NCBI GenBank assembly: GCA_002104945.1
Contig: MCFH01000010.1
Coordinates: forward strand, 1 to 64,000
Length of the DNA stretch: 64,000 nt
Source of the DNA: Piromyces finnis
Taxonomy: Eukaryota; Neocallimastigomycota; Neocallimastigomycetes; Neocallimastigales; Neocallimastigaceae
Direction of reading: 5' to 3'
Each line of letters starts with the position of its first letter. The stretch's first letter is position 1. Under the pieces are notes generated by a model, which made no database searches, was not told where the DNA came from, and worked only from the letters and a program-made list of their open reading frames with translations. Positions 40,299 to 51,447 of this stretch are shown here, in pieces. Made by a program: the position numbers and the translations under genes.

Positions 40299-40904
40299 TG
40301 TAAAGATATCAAACGCCTCTGTTTGATATCTTTAATGTAACTTAAGCCACAAGTATTATTGTTTAAGTTACACAAATTATATTCAGAAAAAGAAAATGAG
40401 ACATAATTTATTTATTAATAATTAAAGTTTAAAACAAAATAAATTATTAATTTATTTTTAATGTTTAACAAGCAAATTAATATTCTCAATTTAAATCCCT
40501 AGTTTTAGTATTGTTTTTTTATAGAAATAGATAAATAATAAATGATTAATATATCAATAATACATGGGCACATATTCAAATTAAATAGTACTTAATTTGA
40601 ATTGCCAATTGTATTTTACTAAAAATAGTTATAGTTTAAATATTTATTAATAATTAAGATTTTAGTGTAGATTTTAAATAATAATATATAAGAAATAAAT
40701 AGTTATAATATAATATAAATGTATTTAGGAAAAATATAAATAGAAGATATTTTTCATCATTTTATCGATGTAATTGTTATTATTAAAATTCTATTATAAT
40801 AAAAGATATTTTATAAAACAATTTTTTATTTTATTTTTTCAAAATCTTGTGTTATTGTAATAGAATAGATATCCTAATCTATTCTTTCAGTGTTCAACAT
40901 TACA
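40299..40904 (+). repeat. Gypsy 3' LTR
   Basis: 606 bp, equal to the 5' copy except T40503 in place of C34807. Ends in CATTACA and is followed by the TCCAA duplication and the resumed Copia-2 gag frame. Confidence 0.95.
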
Positions 40905-40909
40905 TCCAA

Positions 40910-43015
40910 GAAGATTTTTATCTACGCAAAGGAAGATGTTATAAGCTCCTTACGTGCGAAGGTCGAAGAATCAAAGCACAAGAACGGAGGAGTAGCCGAG
41001 AAAAATCTCTTAACGGAACTAGAAGATGCAGAAGCACAAGATGCTTTAGCTGCATCAATCATCAGCACCAATGTGTCCAGAGAATGCCTGGAACACATTA
41101 AAACCCTTGATACTGCATTTGAGATAATGCAAAAGTTGAAAACACTTTATCAAGGTAGTGAATCATCTGATATCCAACATTGGATGAAGAAGCTTTATTC
41201 CTTAAAGGCCAAAAGTCTAACTGATTGTAAGGATGTGCTCCACCAAATCAGTGAAATATTCTCCGTGTTGGAATCCAATAATTCTAACTTAGGAGACTGG
41301 GAAAAAACAAGGATTATTTATTATTCCTTGCCTCAATGTATGAGAACCCAGATACACCCTGATGGAACGAAGAAGATTAAGGATTTTTTAACTGAAGTCA
41401 ATAACAAAGTTAATTTCCAAATCTACCTCCAAAAGAATATCAAATACAATCAGTCGATTATCAACAACGAACAAGATGACTTGATGGACATTGACTTTGT
41501 AGGCCGAAGAAGCAAGAATGATTCCTCAAATCAATATTCCTCCAAAGCCAACCAGCAAGGTAACCAGAAACAATTATTATGCGCTATCTGCGGTAGGCAC
41601 GGTCATAAACTCGAAGATTGTGAATATAATTTATTCACAAAGAAAAACAAAGGAAAGAAGCCCACCGAACAAACTTCCAAGTCTTCCAAACCAAAGAAAT
41701 CGAAGAACAACAAAGCTAAAAACGAAAATATTAAAAAGGGAAAATCTATATCTAATATCGAGTACGACACCGAAGAAGACTCAGGGGAAATCTCTTTCGA
41801 CGAAATAAGAGCTATGTATCCAAACAATATGGATAGCATAGAAACCATAAAACCTGAGGAAGTAATGGAGGAAAAGGAAACCAATGTTTCCACAATTAAG
41901 TCCATTCAAAACTGTGAAATCGCCGACCACACAGTATGGACTTATGATACAGGTGCATCAGAACATATCACCTGTAATAAAGGAATTCTTAAAAACTATA
42001 AGGAGAATTCCATTACCATGAAATGTGCCAATAATTCAGTCTGTGAATTCGAAGGAGTAGGCACATATGATGGAACAATCAATGGTTTTGAAGTACATCT
42101 TGATAACGTGTACTATTCAAAACAAATCAATAAAAATCTTCTCAGTGGTACCAAGCTCGTTAGAAATGGAATATTTTGTTATCTCAGCTCCCAAGATAAC
42201 ACACCTATTCTCAGTTTAAACTACCACGACAACAAGAAGAATAAACAGTTCAATATTGGAAAATACACAGCCAACGAAAATAATATATTCAACATTCCAA
42301 TAATGAACAATACTAAAAAGGATCTTTCAATTGATACATTGGATGCTGTATCAGGAAAAGACGAAAACAGGATGTTGTGGCACAGAAGACTTGGACACTT
42401 CTACTTCAATGACATCAATAAGTATGTCAAGCTACACAATGAGTCGGCACCATCATGCATGGACTGCCGAATTGCAAAACTTAACAAGAAACCCAATAAT
42501 GGAATTACACCCAAAGCAAAAGATATACTTGAAATAATCCATGCAGATGTTATTGGGCCAGTCAAAACATCGTATACTGGCAAGAAATACATCCTATCAC
42601 TTATCGATGTATTCTCAAGAAAATGTTGGGTATATCTCACGGAATCCAAATCTGAAATTCCCTCAACAGTTATAAACTTCTTTAAATTCGTTTTAAACCA
42701 ATATAATAAAAATATTAAAGTGTTCAAAACAGATCAAGGCAAGGAATTCAATAATAAATTAATTAACCAATTCTGCGAAGAACATGGGATTTTAAAGTCT
42801 TTCTCACCTCCATACAATCCAGCCAACAATGGCATGATCGAAAGATATAATTATACTTTAGTAAGTTGTGCTAAAACACTCTTACTATGGAGCAAATTAA
42901 ATAATGACTTTTGGGACTTTGCGGTTATGCACGCAAACTTTATTTATAACAAAATTCCACACAGCGGTATAGGATTCCAAATTCCAGATGAAGTATTTTT
43001 CAACAATAAGGTTGA
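40910..43015 (+). CDS. Copia-2 gag-protease-integrase, resumed after the Gypsy element
   Basis: Continues gag in frame from 34602. It contains the rest of Gag, a C-x2-C-x4-H-x4-C knuckle (C-A-I-C-G-R-H-G-H-K-L-E-D-C), the protease centre Y-D-T-G-A-S-E-H-I-T, the integrase finger (H-R-R-L-G-H...C-M-D-C) and catalytic motifs H-A-D-V-I-G-P, F-K-T-D-Q-G-K-E-F and N-N-G-M-I-E-R-Y-N. The protein is clearly related to Copia-1, but codon use is richer in G+C. Coding breaks after GTTGA, the target of a 409-bp insert, and resumes in frame at 43430. An ATG at 40890 upstream belongs to the Gypsy LTR and is not the natural start. Confidence 0.92.
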
Positions 43016-43424
43016 TGTAAAGAACTAATGTTCAATAAATAAAAACACAAATATATAAAAAGGAAAATAATAAAAGCAAATAAAAATTTTATTATTGAAC
43101 ACTTAACAAAATTATAACAGGTTAGTGTTTAATAATTTTATTTTTATTATAAAATTTCTTTGTTAATAAAAACTCGAATTCAAAATAATTTTTTGAGAAA
43201 TTTCACTCGTATTTATATAAATGTTTTTAAAAGTAAATTTATAAAAATTTTACAACTTAATTTTTTAAGCCAATCAGAAATTATCTTCTTTGGTAAAATT
43301 TCGTTATAAAATATTTTAATAATTAAAAAAAAGATATTAATGAGGTTTCGAACTCGAGTAGTTCAAACCAAGGTCTTAGTTACTAACCACTAAGACAGGT
43401 TACTAATTTCTATGATTCGTTACA
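43016..43424. mobile_element. 409-bp solo-LTR-like insertion in Copia-2 pol
   Basis: Flanked by GTTGA (43011-43015, 43425-43429); ends are TGTAAAG...CGTTACA. It introduces a TAA a few codons in, so integrase and reverse transcriptase are separated. On the minus strand, about 43400-43340, it carries a tRNA-like stretch: TAGTGGTTAGT resembles an A box and GAGTTCGAAACCTC a B box. TG...CA ends with a 5-bp duplication favour a solo LTR; a tRNA-derived SINE is the alternative. Confidence 0.82.
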
Positions 43425-43429
43425 GTTGA

Positions 43430-45798
43430 TCTCCGATATGTCAAGGTTTTTGGATGCGCAGCTTATTTCAAGGTCAATAAACAAAACAGAAGTAAGTTCC
43501 AAAGCAACTCCAAAATGGGGATCTTTATTGGATTCAACGAAAAATCACACTGCTACAATATCCTTGATCCAGAAACACAAAATATTCATCAAGTACGTGA
43601 AGTGGTTTTTGATGAAGCTACACCAGGAGGGGAAATTTTCAAGCAAATAACTAAAGGAGACAATAATACAATATCACACTTTTACCTTCATAACTTGAAC
43701 TCCTACAACTCTTCTCTTCCGCGCGGTCCAAAGGACCGCGCGGATCTCGGTGAAGTCTCAGTCAATGCCAAGACTTCCATAAATGGAAGTAGCAGCGCCA
43801 CCACCACCACAGGAAATATGACTACTAATACCAAAACTACTATTACCAGTAAGAAGGATTGTTCAAATAATTATTCAAAGTTCAATCCTGTAAATGAATC
43901 TGACAATGAAATTGAGGAACTAACCTCTGATTTTAGTTCTTTTTCCCTCAACGAATCGGATTATCCTGATTCACACTCAACATTTTCATTGAAAAATTCA
44001 ACCAATTCCAAAAGAAAATCCTCTTCTTCCAATAACCCTTATATTAAAAGAATGAATAATGGTCAATATTTTCCAAATCCAGCTTTTAAACGTAAATTTT
44101 CTAAGGATGACTCTTCTATTTATCATAAAAAATCTAAAACCGATTTATTTGTTACTCCATCAAAAAGAAGATTCTCTGATCCCGACTTATTCTCTCTTAA
44201 GAAAAGGATTCTACTTGATGATGTTTCTAAAAATTCTTTGAAAACTTCTGATAACCCTTCCATAAATATTATCACCGATAGTCCCCTTACCTATAAACAA
44301 GCTATTTCTGGGAAAAACAAAAAGGAATGGGTTGGGGCTATTAATAATGAATTAGATAATCTTTACTCTAACAATATTATGGAAGTTGTCAAAAGTGTGC
44401 CATATAGTAAAACCCCCATATCTACAAAATGGGTTTTTACTATTAAAAAAGATGCCTTTGGCCGTATCGATAAATACAAGGCTCGCCTAGTTGCCAGAGG
44501 TTTTACCCAAAAACTTGGCATAGATTACGAATTGACGTTTTCTCCTACTCTTAGTATTGATAGCCTAAAACTTCTAATTGCCTTAGCTTCTAAGTTTAAA
44601 TGGAACATTATGCAACTCGATATCAAGGCTGCATATCTAAACGCTCCTCTCGACTTTGCCATCTATACACACATTCCCCAAGGTGATCGCAACTATGGCA
44701 AAGGATACTGGAAACTAAATAAGGCACTCTATGGCCTTAAACAATCTGGCCGTCAATGGAACAATACTTTTTCTTCTTTTCTATTAAATAACAAGTTTCT
44801 ACAATTATCGTCAGAACCTTGTATATTTATAAAAAAGGCTGGTAGTAGACCTCCTTCATGTATAATCGGGTTATATGTTGATGATTTAATCATCACAGGT
44901 ATCGATAAAGAAATAAAATGGATTGTCGGAAAAATCAAATCAAAATTCAAAATCTCAAAATGCAACCCAATCGATTATATTTTAGGTATAAAAGTAGAAA
45001 AAGAAAATTTTAGCTACCATATATCCCAAGAAAATTTCATAAAGGAAATATTAAGAAAATTCAATATTAACAAAACAAGAAAATCCAGAACTCCATGCAC
45101 CGGAGAAAACTTCAAGAATCAAAATAATACGCCATTCAACAAAACAACCTATAAAAGCGCGGTTGGTTCCCTAATTTACCTTTCAAAATGCACTAGACCG
45201 GACATTTCATATGCAGTAAATAAGGCTGCTAGATACTCCGAAAACCCAACTGCAACCAATTGGAAGAGTGTTACAAATATTTTAAAATATTTAAACGCTA
45301 CAAGCCAATACAAAATTTGCTACGACGGAAAGGGTTCAATACAAGCCTATACAGATTCCGATTTTGGCGGTGATACATCTGATAGAAAATCAACTTCAGG
45401 ATGTATCATTTTAATGGGAAAAGGTCCCATATTATGGCAATCTAAAAAAACAAACAACGGTTGCCACTTCGACTGCAGAAGCTGAATATGTAAGCACAGC
45501 CGAATGCACAAAGAAAGTTCTTTGGGTTAGAAATATTCTCAAAGAAATTTTCAATTATAACAAACCAATTACCATTTTCACTGATAATTTGTCAAGCAAA
45601 ACAGCAATTGAAAATGGTCACTTAAATTCAAAATTAAAACATATTGATATAAAATATCATTTTAACAAAGATAATATAAAAAACAAAAAGATAATTCTTG
45701 AATACATTCACACTACTAAAATGCTAGCTGATGCATTAACCAAAGATGTGAACGGTCCAAAAATGGATAACTTTACAAACCAAATATTTAATAAATGA
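43430..45798 (+). CDS. Copia-2 reverse transcriptase-RNase H with one frameshift
   Basis: Continues the Copia-2 frame after the insert; the first internal ATG is at 43515. A Ser/Thr/Asn-rich spacer precedes the reverse transcriptase (W-V-F-T-I-K-K...Y-K-A-R-L-V-A-R-G, L-D-I-K-A-A-Y-L-N-A-P, catalytic Y-V-D-D-L) and RNase H (T-D-S-D-F-G-G-D, K-S-T-S-G). The frame ends early at 45485. The missing part (T-A-E-A-E-Y-V-S...M-L-A-D-A-L-T-K) follows in the next frame to 45798. One extra A in the A7 run near 45446-45452 explains it, either a real mutation or a homopolymer read error. Confidence 0.9.
43719..43743. repeat. Perfect GC-rich hairpin inside Copia-2 pol
   Basis: CCGCGCGGTCC, loop AAA, GGACCGCGCGG: an 11-bp perfect stem with a 3-nt loop, almost all G+C in a region otherwise mostly A+T. 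It lies in the spacer between integrase and reverse transcriptase and is read as L-P-R-G-P-K-D-R-A-D. Confidence 0.95.
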
Positions 45799-45818
45799 AA
45801 TATTGGTTTGAGGAGGAC

Positions 45819-46075
45819 TATTAACAACCAAAAGAATTAAATTAAATTTATATTATTAATTTATTACATTGTTCTACAAACCCATCAATTTATGTATTTG
45901 TATTAATTTAATGTATTTGTATTCAATATTTAGTGGTCTAGAATCAAGCCACAAATTGTATATAAGAAAGAAATTTTTTTTGTATTTTAAATTTTCATAG
46001 CTATCATATATTAATAATTTTAATATATTAATAAACTTTAAATATTATAAAACAAAATATAATATACAGTTTATA
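45819..46075 (+). repeat. Copia-2 3' LTR (TA...TA termini)
   Basis: 257 bp, apparently identical to 34221-34477. Preceded by the purine tract GAGGAGGAC and followed by the CATAT duplication. Confidence 0.93.
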
Positions 46076-46080
46076 CATAT

Positions 46081-46591
46081 TAATATATATGACCTAGTAA
46101 CTAGAAAAAAAAAACAAAAAAGATTGACTAGGATAAATTAAATATTTTAAAATTATATAAAATTTTAAATAATTATTATTTTTTAATAATCATTATTATT
46201 ATAGTATTATTAATAATACTTATGTGTGGAAATTTTAATTTTATGATAGATATAAAAGTAAAAAAAAAAAGACAATTTTATTCTTGATATTATTTTTTTT
46301 TTTAAAAAAGTAAAAAGAAAAAAAAATAAATAAAGGATTAAATAATATTAAAGGCTATAGACCTTTAAAATTTAAAACATGCATATATAAAAATAAACAT
46401 TTAAATTAATTTTAATAAAAAAAAAATTCATTTTAAAGTTACCAAACTATTTTAATAAAATATATATCTTTATTTTATCTTTATTTTAAATACTATATTA
46501 CAAATTTAAATATTTAAAAATAATTGATAATAGAAAAAAACGACTATATAATAGTAATATTAACAGAATAAGAATGTATAATTAAACAAAA
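46081..46591. other. Remaining upstream region of CAP-B
   Basis: About 510 bp of A+T-rich DNA between the Copia-2 target site and the CAP-B start. Copia-2 therefore landed in or near the CAP-B promoter. No clear element was seen. Confidence 0.5.
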
Positions 46592-48361
46592 ATGAAACTA
46601 AATATATCAACTTACTTGTTAATTGCTGCATCATTATTCACTAGTATAAATACCAAATTAACCGAAAATGAAAGAAAAATATTATTAAGTCTTCATAAAT
46701 GTAATGAGGTATATCTAATGATAAGGGTTAGACTAGAAAATCATTAAGGTTAGATTAATGAAAATTTCATAATTATATTTTTATAACCAATCATTAAGTA
46801 ATTAATTCACTTATCAAATTGTATTAAAAAAAAAAAAAATAATTTTCATGTATAAAAGAGAGAATAAGAAAGATAAAATAGTTCTTTAGTGTTTTTATTA
46901 ATAATTAATAAAAATTAGTTTTTTTTTTTGTTTCGTCTTTAGTTTGATAATACACTGACCTAGCGAGTTAGTCGTATTATAATAATAAATTTAATAAATA
47001 AACATTATTAAAAAAAATACATATATTTGATACATTAGAGTGTGTGTGTTTATTATTATAATATTTCGTTACAATAAAATTGCTAGAAATTCTGTTGGTG
47101 CTTCTGATATGAAAAAAATTTCATGGAGTGATAAACTTGAAAATGATGCACAAGTATGTATTTAATTTTCAAATTAAAAAGAAAAGAAATATATCTTTTT
47201 GAATTCATTATTTTATACATTATTTATAATAAAAAAAAAAGTTATTTTTATATATAATATTGTTTCTTCTATCTTTTTTTCATTTTTAATAATTATAATA
47301 TATATGTGTGTTATTAATACTTATTTATTAATTTTATGTTAAAATTAAAAAAGAAATATGTAGATGGATGTCCCGGATTAAATCACTCAGATAGAGATTC
47401 AAGAGATGGTCACGGTGAAAATATTTCTTTTGGTAGTGGAAGTATTGAATCATTATTTAATCTTTGGACAGATGAAAAAAATAACTTTTTAAAATCAAAT
47501 TATGCTAGTAATTTTAAAGGTATTGTTTTTAATGGAAAACAAATAGGTCATTATAGTCAAGTTGTTTGGGCTGAAAATACTCAAGTAGGTTGTGGTTTGG
47601 CTGATTGTAATGGCTCTAAAAATTTAGTATGTAGATATGGAAATGGTAATAAAATTGGTGAAAAGGTTTACAGCATTTCAATAGAAAATAAAGAAGAAGA
47701 TCCGAAAATAGAAACAAAACATGAATCAAAATTAGAAACAAAAGTTGAAATAAAATCAACTACTACTATCAAAAGAACTACCACTACTATGATTAAAAAG
47801 AAAACTACAACTACTACAACTACCATAGATGTCACTATCACAAAACCTGTTGTTTCCGCCACTAACATTGAAAATGATCTTAATGATTCTTCTAATAAAC
47901 TTGCATATATTGCTACAGAACTTCCAGTAGTTACTAACACTACTATTACTCTAACAACTAATAAAACAAATATTGTTAACCAAGTTGTTTCTGAAAAACC
48001 AAAGAAATCTGAAAAAACTAATAATGTTAAAATTTCTAGCCATCCTTCAAATAATTCTTATAAAGAAATACAAGTTAATGAAAATGAAGGTGATGGTGGT
48101 ATTGTTATTACTGGTGTAGCTCTTACTGGTTCAGTTATTGGTGCTGCAGCTGCTTTTGCTTTTGTTAAAAAGAATCCAAGGCAATATGAAGAACTCAAGA
48201 GAAATATTTCCAAAAAAGCCACTAATGTTAAACGTGGTGCAACTATTCTTACTAGAAAATTAACAACAAAGAAAGTTACTCCACCTTCAACTCATAATAA
48301 TTCTGCTAATGATTATGAGTTTAACTATAGAGCTACTTTTGCTGATTCAATGGTTGTATAG
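46592..48361 (+). pseudogene. CAP/SCP domain protein (CAP-B) disrupted by an LTR-like insert
   Basis: Exon 1 is split: 46592-46699 encodes the signal peptide and L-L-S-L-H-K, and 47079-47153 encodes I-A-R-N-S-V-G-A-S-D-M. A 374-bp insert and a 5-bp duplication lie between them. The two parts sum to 183 nt, exactly exon 1 of CAP-A and CAP-C. Exon 2 (47354-48361) carries the rest of the CAP domain (G-H-G-E-N-I-S, I-G-H-Y-S-Q-V-V-W, C-R-Y-G-N-G), a Thr/Lys linker, the G-A-A-A-A-F membrane helix and basic tail; undisturbed, the protein would be 396 residues. Reading into the insert meets TAA after 15 codons, and no GT-AG pair I tried restores the frame. Exon 2 is intact, so inactivation is probably recent. 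Confidence 0.85.
46700..47073. mobile_element. 374-bp solo-LTR-like insertion in CAP-B exon 1
   Basis: TGTAATGAGG...TTTCGTTACA flanked by ATAAA (46695-46699, 47074-47078). Removing the insert and one duplication gives an uninterrupted CAP exon. It shares the TGTAA...CGTTACA end style with the insert at 43016 but is not an obvious copy of it or of any LTR in the window. Confidence 0.88.
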
Positions 48362-49256
48362 ATATATAAAATAATTTTTGTAAATAATCTTTGTTGTATA
48401 AAAGTTAAAAGCTATCATATTTTATATTTTATTCATAATCCTCCTATCAATCTACATGTAATTATATAAATATTTATGTTAATATTAATAAAGAAAATCC
48501 TAAATTTTTAGTATCTAAAAACAAAAACTTACAGTTAGTTTTATTTTAATTTAAAATGATAGAATGATAGAATATTAATAGATGTTATCATAAAATATTA
48601 GAAATCGAAAATCAAATAATTTCTGAAATATTTATAGCATAAACTAAGATAAAAACTAAAACAAAAATTTCATATTATAAAACTAATTTTAAAAATTAAT
48701 AGTACAATTTTTATGATAAAAATATTTTTTTATTTTCATTTTTTTTTTTAAATATACAAAAAGGAATATATACTATGAATAGTTAATAGCATAAATAGTA
48801 TGAACAACACAAGTAATACTATAAAATATATTAAAATAACTAAGTACTTTTTCTTATTAATACTTATTTAAATTATTTAAATGAATATTATAAAATCCAA
48901 CAGAAAATTTTAATATTTAATAGAATGTTACACATTTATATATGTATTATATATAAAATATTATATATTATACATTATATATTTACATTATAATATAAAT
49001 TATAAAATAATTATAAAAAAGCTTGTACTACCTATAATTAATAAATTTAAAACAGCTGTAGAATACAAAAAAAGAGAAATCTTAAAATTTTATTGGTTTT
49101 ATATTATATAAACTTTTTTTTTGTTATTATATTAATTTCTTTTTTAAAAAAAAAATTATTACTAAAAAATAATTAAGAAAAAAATGGTATAACTAATTTA
49201 TATATAAATAAAGAATTTTACTTAAAAATAAAAATTCTTTTCTACATAAAAATAAA

Positions 49257-49294
<38 letters not shown>

Positions 49295-49582
49295 AAAATT
49301 AATAAAATAAAAATAAAATGAAATATAATTATTTCATTTAAAAATAGTAAAAATAAAATAAATTAATTAATTATTTAAGGTAAATGTTCTATTGAATTTA
49401 GACAATAAACAAACAAACAAACAAAAAAAAAAATAAAAAATAAAACTAATTCTTTAATCAATATTAATGTTAAAATACTTAAATAATAAACATTTAAAGT
49501 ATTAAATTTCTAATATATTAAAATTTTATTGCTATTATACAATCAAACTATTTTACAGATTTAAAAAATATATTTAATCAAC
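48362..49582. other. Intergenic between CAP-B and CAP-C
   Basis: A+T-rich spacer with a poly-A run at about 49257-49290. Presumably holds the CAP-C promoter. No gene was seen. Confidence 0.6.
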
Positions 49583-51447
49583 ATGAAATTAAATATTTCA
49601 TCTTTATTATCTGTTGCTGTACTTTTATGTGCTGATGTTAATGCTAGCTTAACTCAAAGTGAAAAAAATACTTTATTAAGTCTTCATAAAAGTACTAGAA
49701 ATAGTGTTGGTGCTTCTGATATGAAATCACTTTCATGGAGTGATAGTCTTGCTAGTGGTGCACAAGTAATTTTTTTTTTTTTAATTTAATTTTATTATTT
49801 TATTATTATTTTATTTTTTTTTATATGTATTTCTTTATAATTATTTTATATAAAAATAAAAATTTAAAACCAAATATTTTGGTTTTGTGGAGATTTCTTA
49901 CAAATAGTAATTAATTAAATAAAATAGTAACTTGGAAAATTTATTTAATGGAATATATAATATTGATATTAGTATTAAATGAAATATTTAATAATTCATG
50001 ATTAATATATACAATAATATTAATAAAGATAATACGAAGATAAAACAATAATTAAATTAGTTTATTATGTAAAAAAAATAATAATAAAAATATTTTATTA
50101 TAGAAATAATATAAAATGGTTGATTCTAAATAATTCAAAATCATTTAATATTTAAACTTTATAAATTAATTTTTTTATTAAAATAATTAGAATTATGCTA
50201 ATTCCTGTCCAGGTTTAAATCATTCAAGCAATAGAAATGGAGCTGGTGAAAATATTTCAATTGGTAGTACTAATAGTATTTCATCATTATATCAAGGATG
50301 GGCTGATGAAAAGAGTGATTTCTTAAAATCTGGATATGCTTCCGATTTTAAGGGAGTTGAATGGAACGGTAAAAAAATTGGTCATTATAGTCAAATTGTA
50401 TGGTCTGAAAATACTCAAGTAGGTTGTGGTATAGCAAAATGTGATAGTACATATCAATTAATTTGTAGATATGGAACAGGAAACATTAGAAATAAAATGG
50501 TATACAAGGCTAGTCCACCAAAGACAACAACTACAGTAAAGAAAACAACAACTACTACAGTAAAGAAAACAACCACTACTACTGTAGAAAAGCCAAAAAC
50601 AACTAAGGTCCCAGTTCAAACCCCAGCTAAAACTTCAGCTAAAACCCCAATTCAAACACCAGCCCATAATACCAAAACTAATGCAACTAAACTTCCATTT
50701 GTTGCTCCAACTGAAAATAATAAAACTTCAAATTCATCCACTAAAAGTTTAAATGCTGCTAATAGTCCAAATGCTGCTAATAGTCCAAATGCTGCCAATG
50801 GTCCAAATGCTGCCAATGGTCCAAATGCTGTTAATGGTCCAAATGCTGTTAATGGTCCAAATGCTGTTAATGGTCCAAATGCTGCCAATGGTCCAAATGC
50901 TGTTAACGGTCCAAATGCTGTTAACGGTCCAAATGCTGTTAATGGTCCAAATGCTGTTAACGGTCCAAATGCTGTTAACGGTCCAAATGCTGTTAATGGT
51001 CCAAATGCTGTTAATGGTCCAAATGCTGTTAATGGTCCAAATGCTGTTAATGGTCCAAATGCTGTTAACGGTCCAAATGCTGCTAATAAGGAAACAAAAA
51101 GTAAATCTGATGAAAGCAATAATAAAGAAGTTCAAAATAACAAAGAAAATGACAAAGAAAAAAGTAATACTGGCTCCATAGTTGCAGGTGTTGCCATATC
51201 TGGTTCAGTTGCTGGTGCAGCAGCTGCTTTTGGCTTTATTAAAAAGAACCCAAAAAAATATGAAGAACTTAAAAGAAATATTTCTAGAAAGGCTACCCAT
51301 GTTAAACGTGGTGCAACTGTTCTTACTAGAAAATTTACTACTAAAAATTTAAAAGAAACATCTTTACCAAGTTCTAACGCTGAAGATTATGATATTAATA
51401 AGATTGGAATTAATAATTCTGAAACAAGTGACGCTATGAAAGTTTAA
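49583..51447 (+). CDS. CAP/SCP domain membrane-anchored surface protein (CAP-C) with hexapeptide repeats
   Basis: Exons 49583-49765 and 50191-51447 join in phase 0 to 479 residues. The signal peptide is followed by a CAP domain (L-L-S-L-H-K-S-T-R-N, G-A-G-E-N-I-S, I-G-H-Y-S-Q-I-V-W, C-R-Y-G-T-G), a Thr/Lys/Pro linker and 19 tandem hexapeptides of type N-A-V-N-G-P. Then come the shared membrane helix (I-S-G-S-V-A-G-A-A-A-A-F) and a basic tail (K-R-G-A-T-V-L-T-R-K-F-T-T). The long repeat probably acts as a stalk holding the CAP domain away from the membrane. The exon 1/exon 2 border falls at the same codon as in CAP-A, B and D. Confidence 0.88.
50752..51087 (+). repeat. 18-bp coding minisatellite, about 19 units
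   Basis: Units of AATGGTCCAAATGCTGTT type encode N-G-P-N-A-V. Variants (GCTGCC/GCTGTT, AATAGT/AATGGT, AAC/AAT) cluster, showing local duplication. All changes keep the frame. The array is likely to vary in length between strains. Confidence 0.95.

Larger units (their letters stand above)
34603..40904 (+). mobile_element. Chromodomain Gypsy (Ty3-type) retrotransposon nested in Copia-2
   Basis: 6302 bp flanked by TCCAA (34598-34602, 40905-40909). The 606-bp LTRs (34603-35208, 40299-40904) run TGTAAAG...CATTACA and differ by eye at one site (C34807 versus T40503). Order is LTR, self-priming site, leader with tandem repeats, gag, protease, reverse transcriptase, RNase H, integrase, chromodomain, LTR. 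One single frame spans the coding region and carries two stop codons. The overall plan resembles the Tf1/sushi branch of chromoviruses. Confidence 0.96.
34221..46075 (+). mobile_element. Copia-2, Ty1/copia-type element carrying two nested insertions
   Basis: The outer element is bounded by the 5-bp duplication CATAT (34216-34220, 46076-46080). LTRs of 257 bp (34221-34477, 45819-46075) appear identical and have non-canonical TATTAA...TTTATA termini. Without the nested Gypsy element (34603-40904) and a 409-bp insert (43016-43424), each with its own target duplication, the Copia body is about 5.1 kb. It has the same gene order as Copia-1, and its purine tract is GAGGAGGAC. Identical LTRs show that the outer element, and so everything nested in it, is young. 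Confidence 0.95.

Noticed and set aside
40890-40909. ATG at 40890 as the start of the Copia-2 gag frame
   Set aside because: It lies in the Gypsy 3' LTR. The real Gag N-terminus is at 34508, before the Gypsy insertion.
43719-43743. GC hairpin as a transcription terminator
   Set aside because: It lies within a continuous coding frame of a eukaryotic element with no following T run.
46700-47073. Interpretation of the CAP-B gap as an extra intron
   Set aside because: The GT-AG choices tried do not restore the frame, and the segment has target duplications and LTR-like ends.
50652-51181. Three additional long frames over the CAP-C repeat
   Set aside because: An 18-bp repeat stays open in several frames. 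Only the N-A-V-N-G-P frame continues into the CAP domain and membrane tail.
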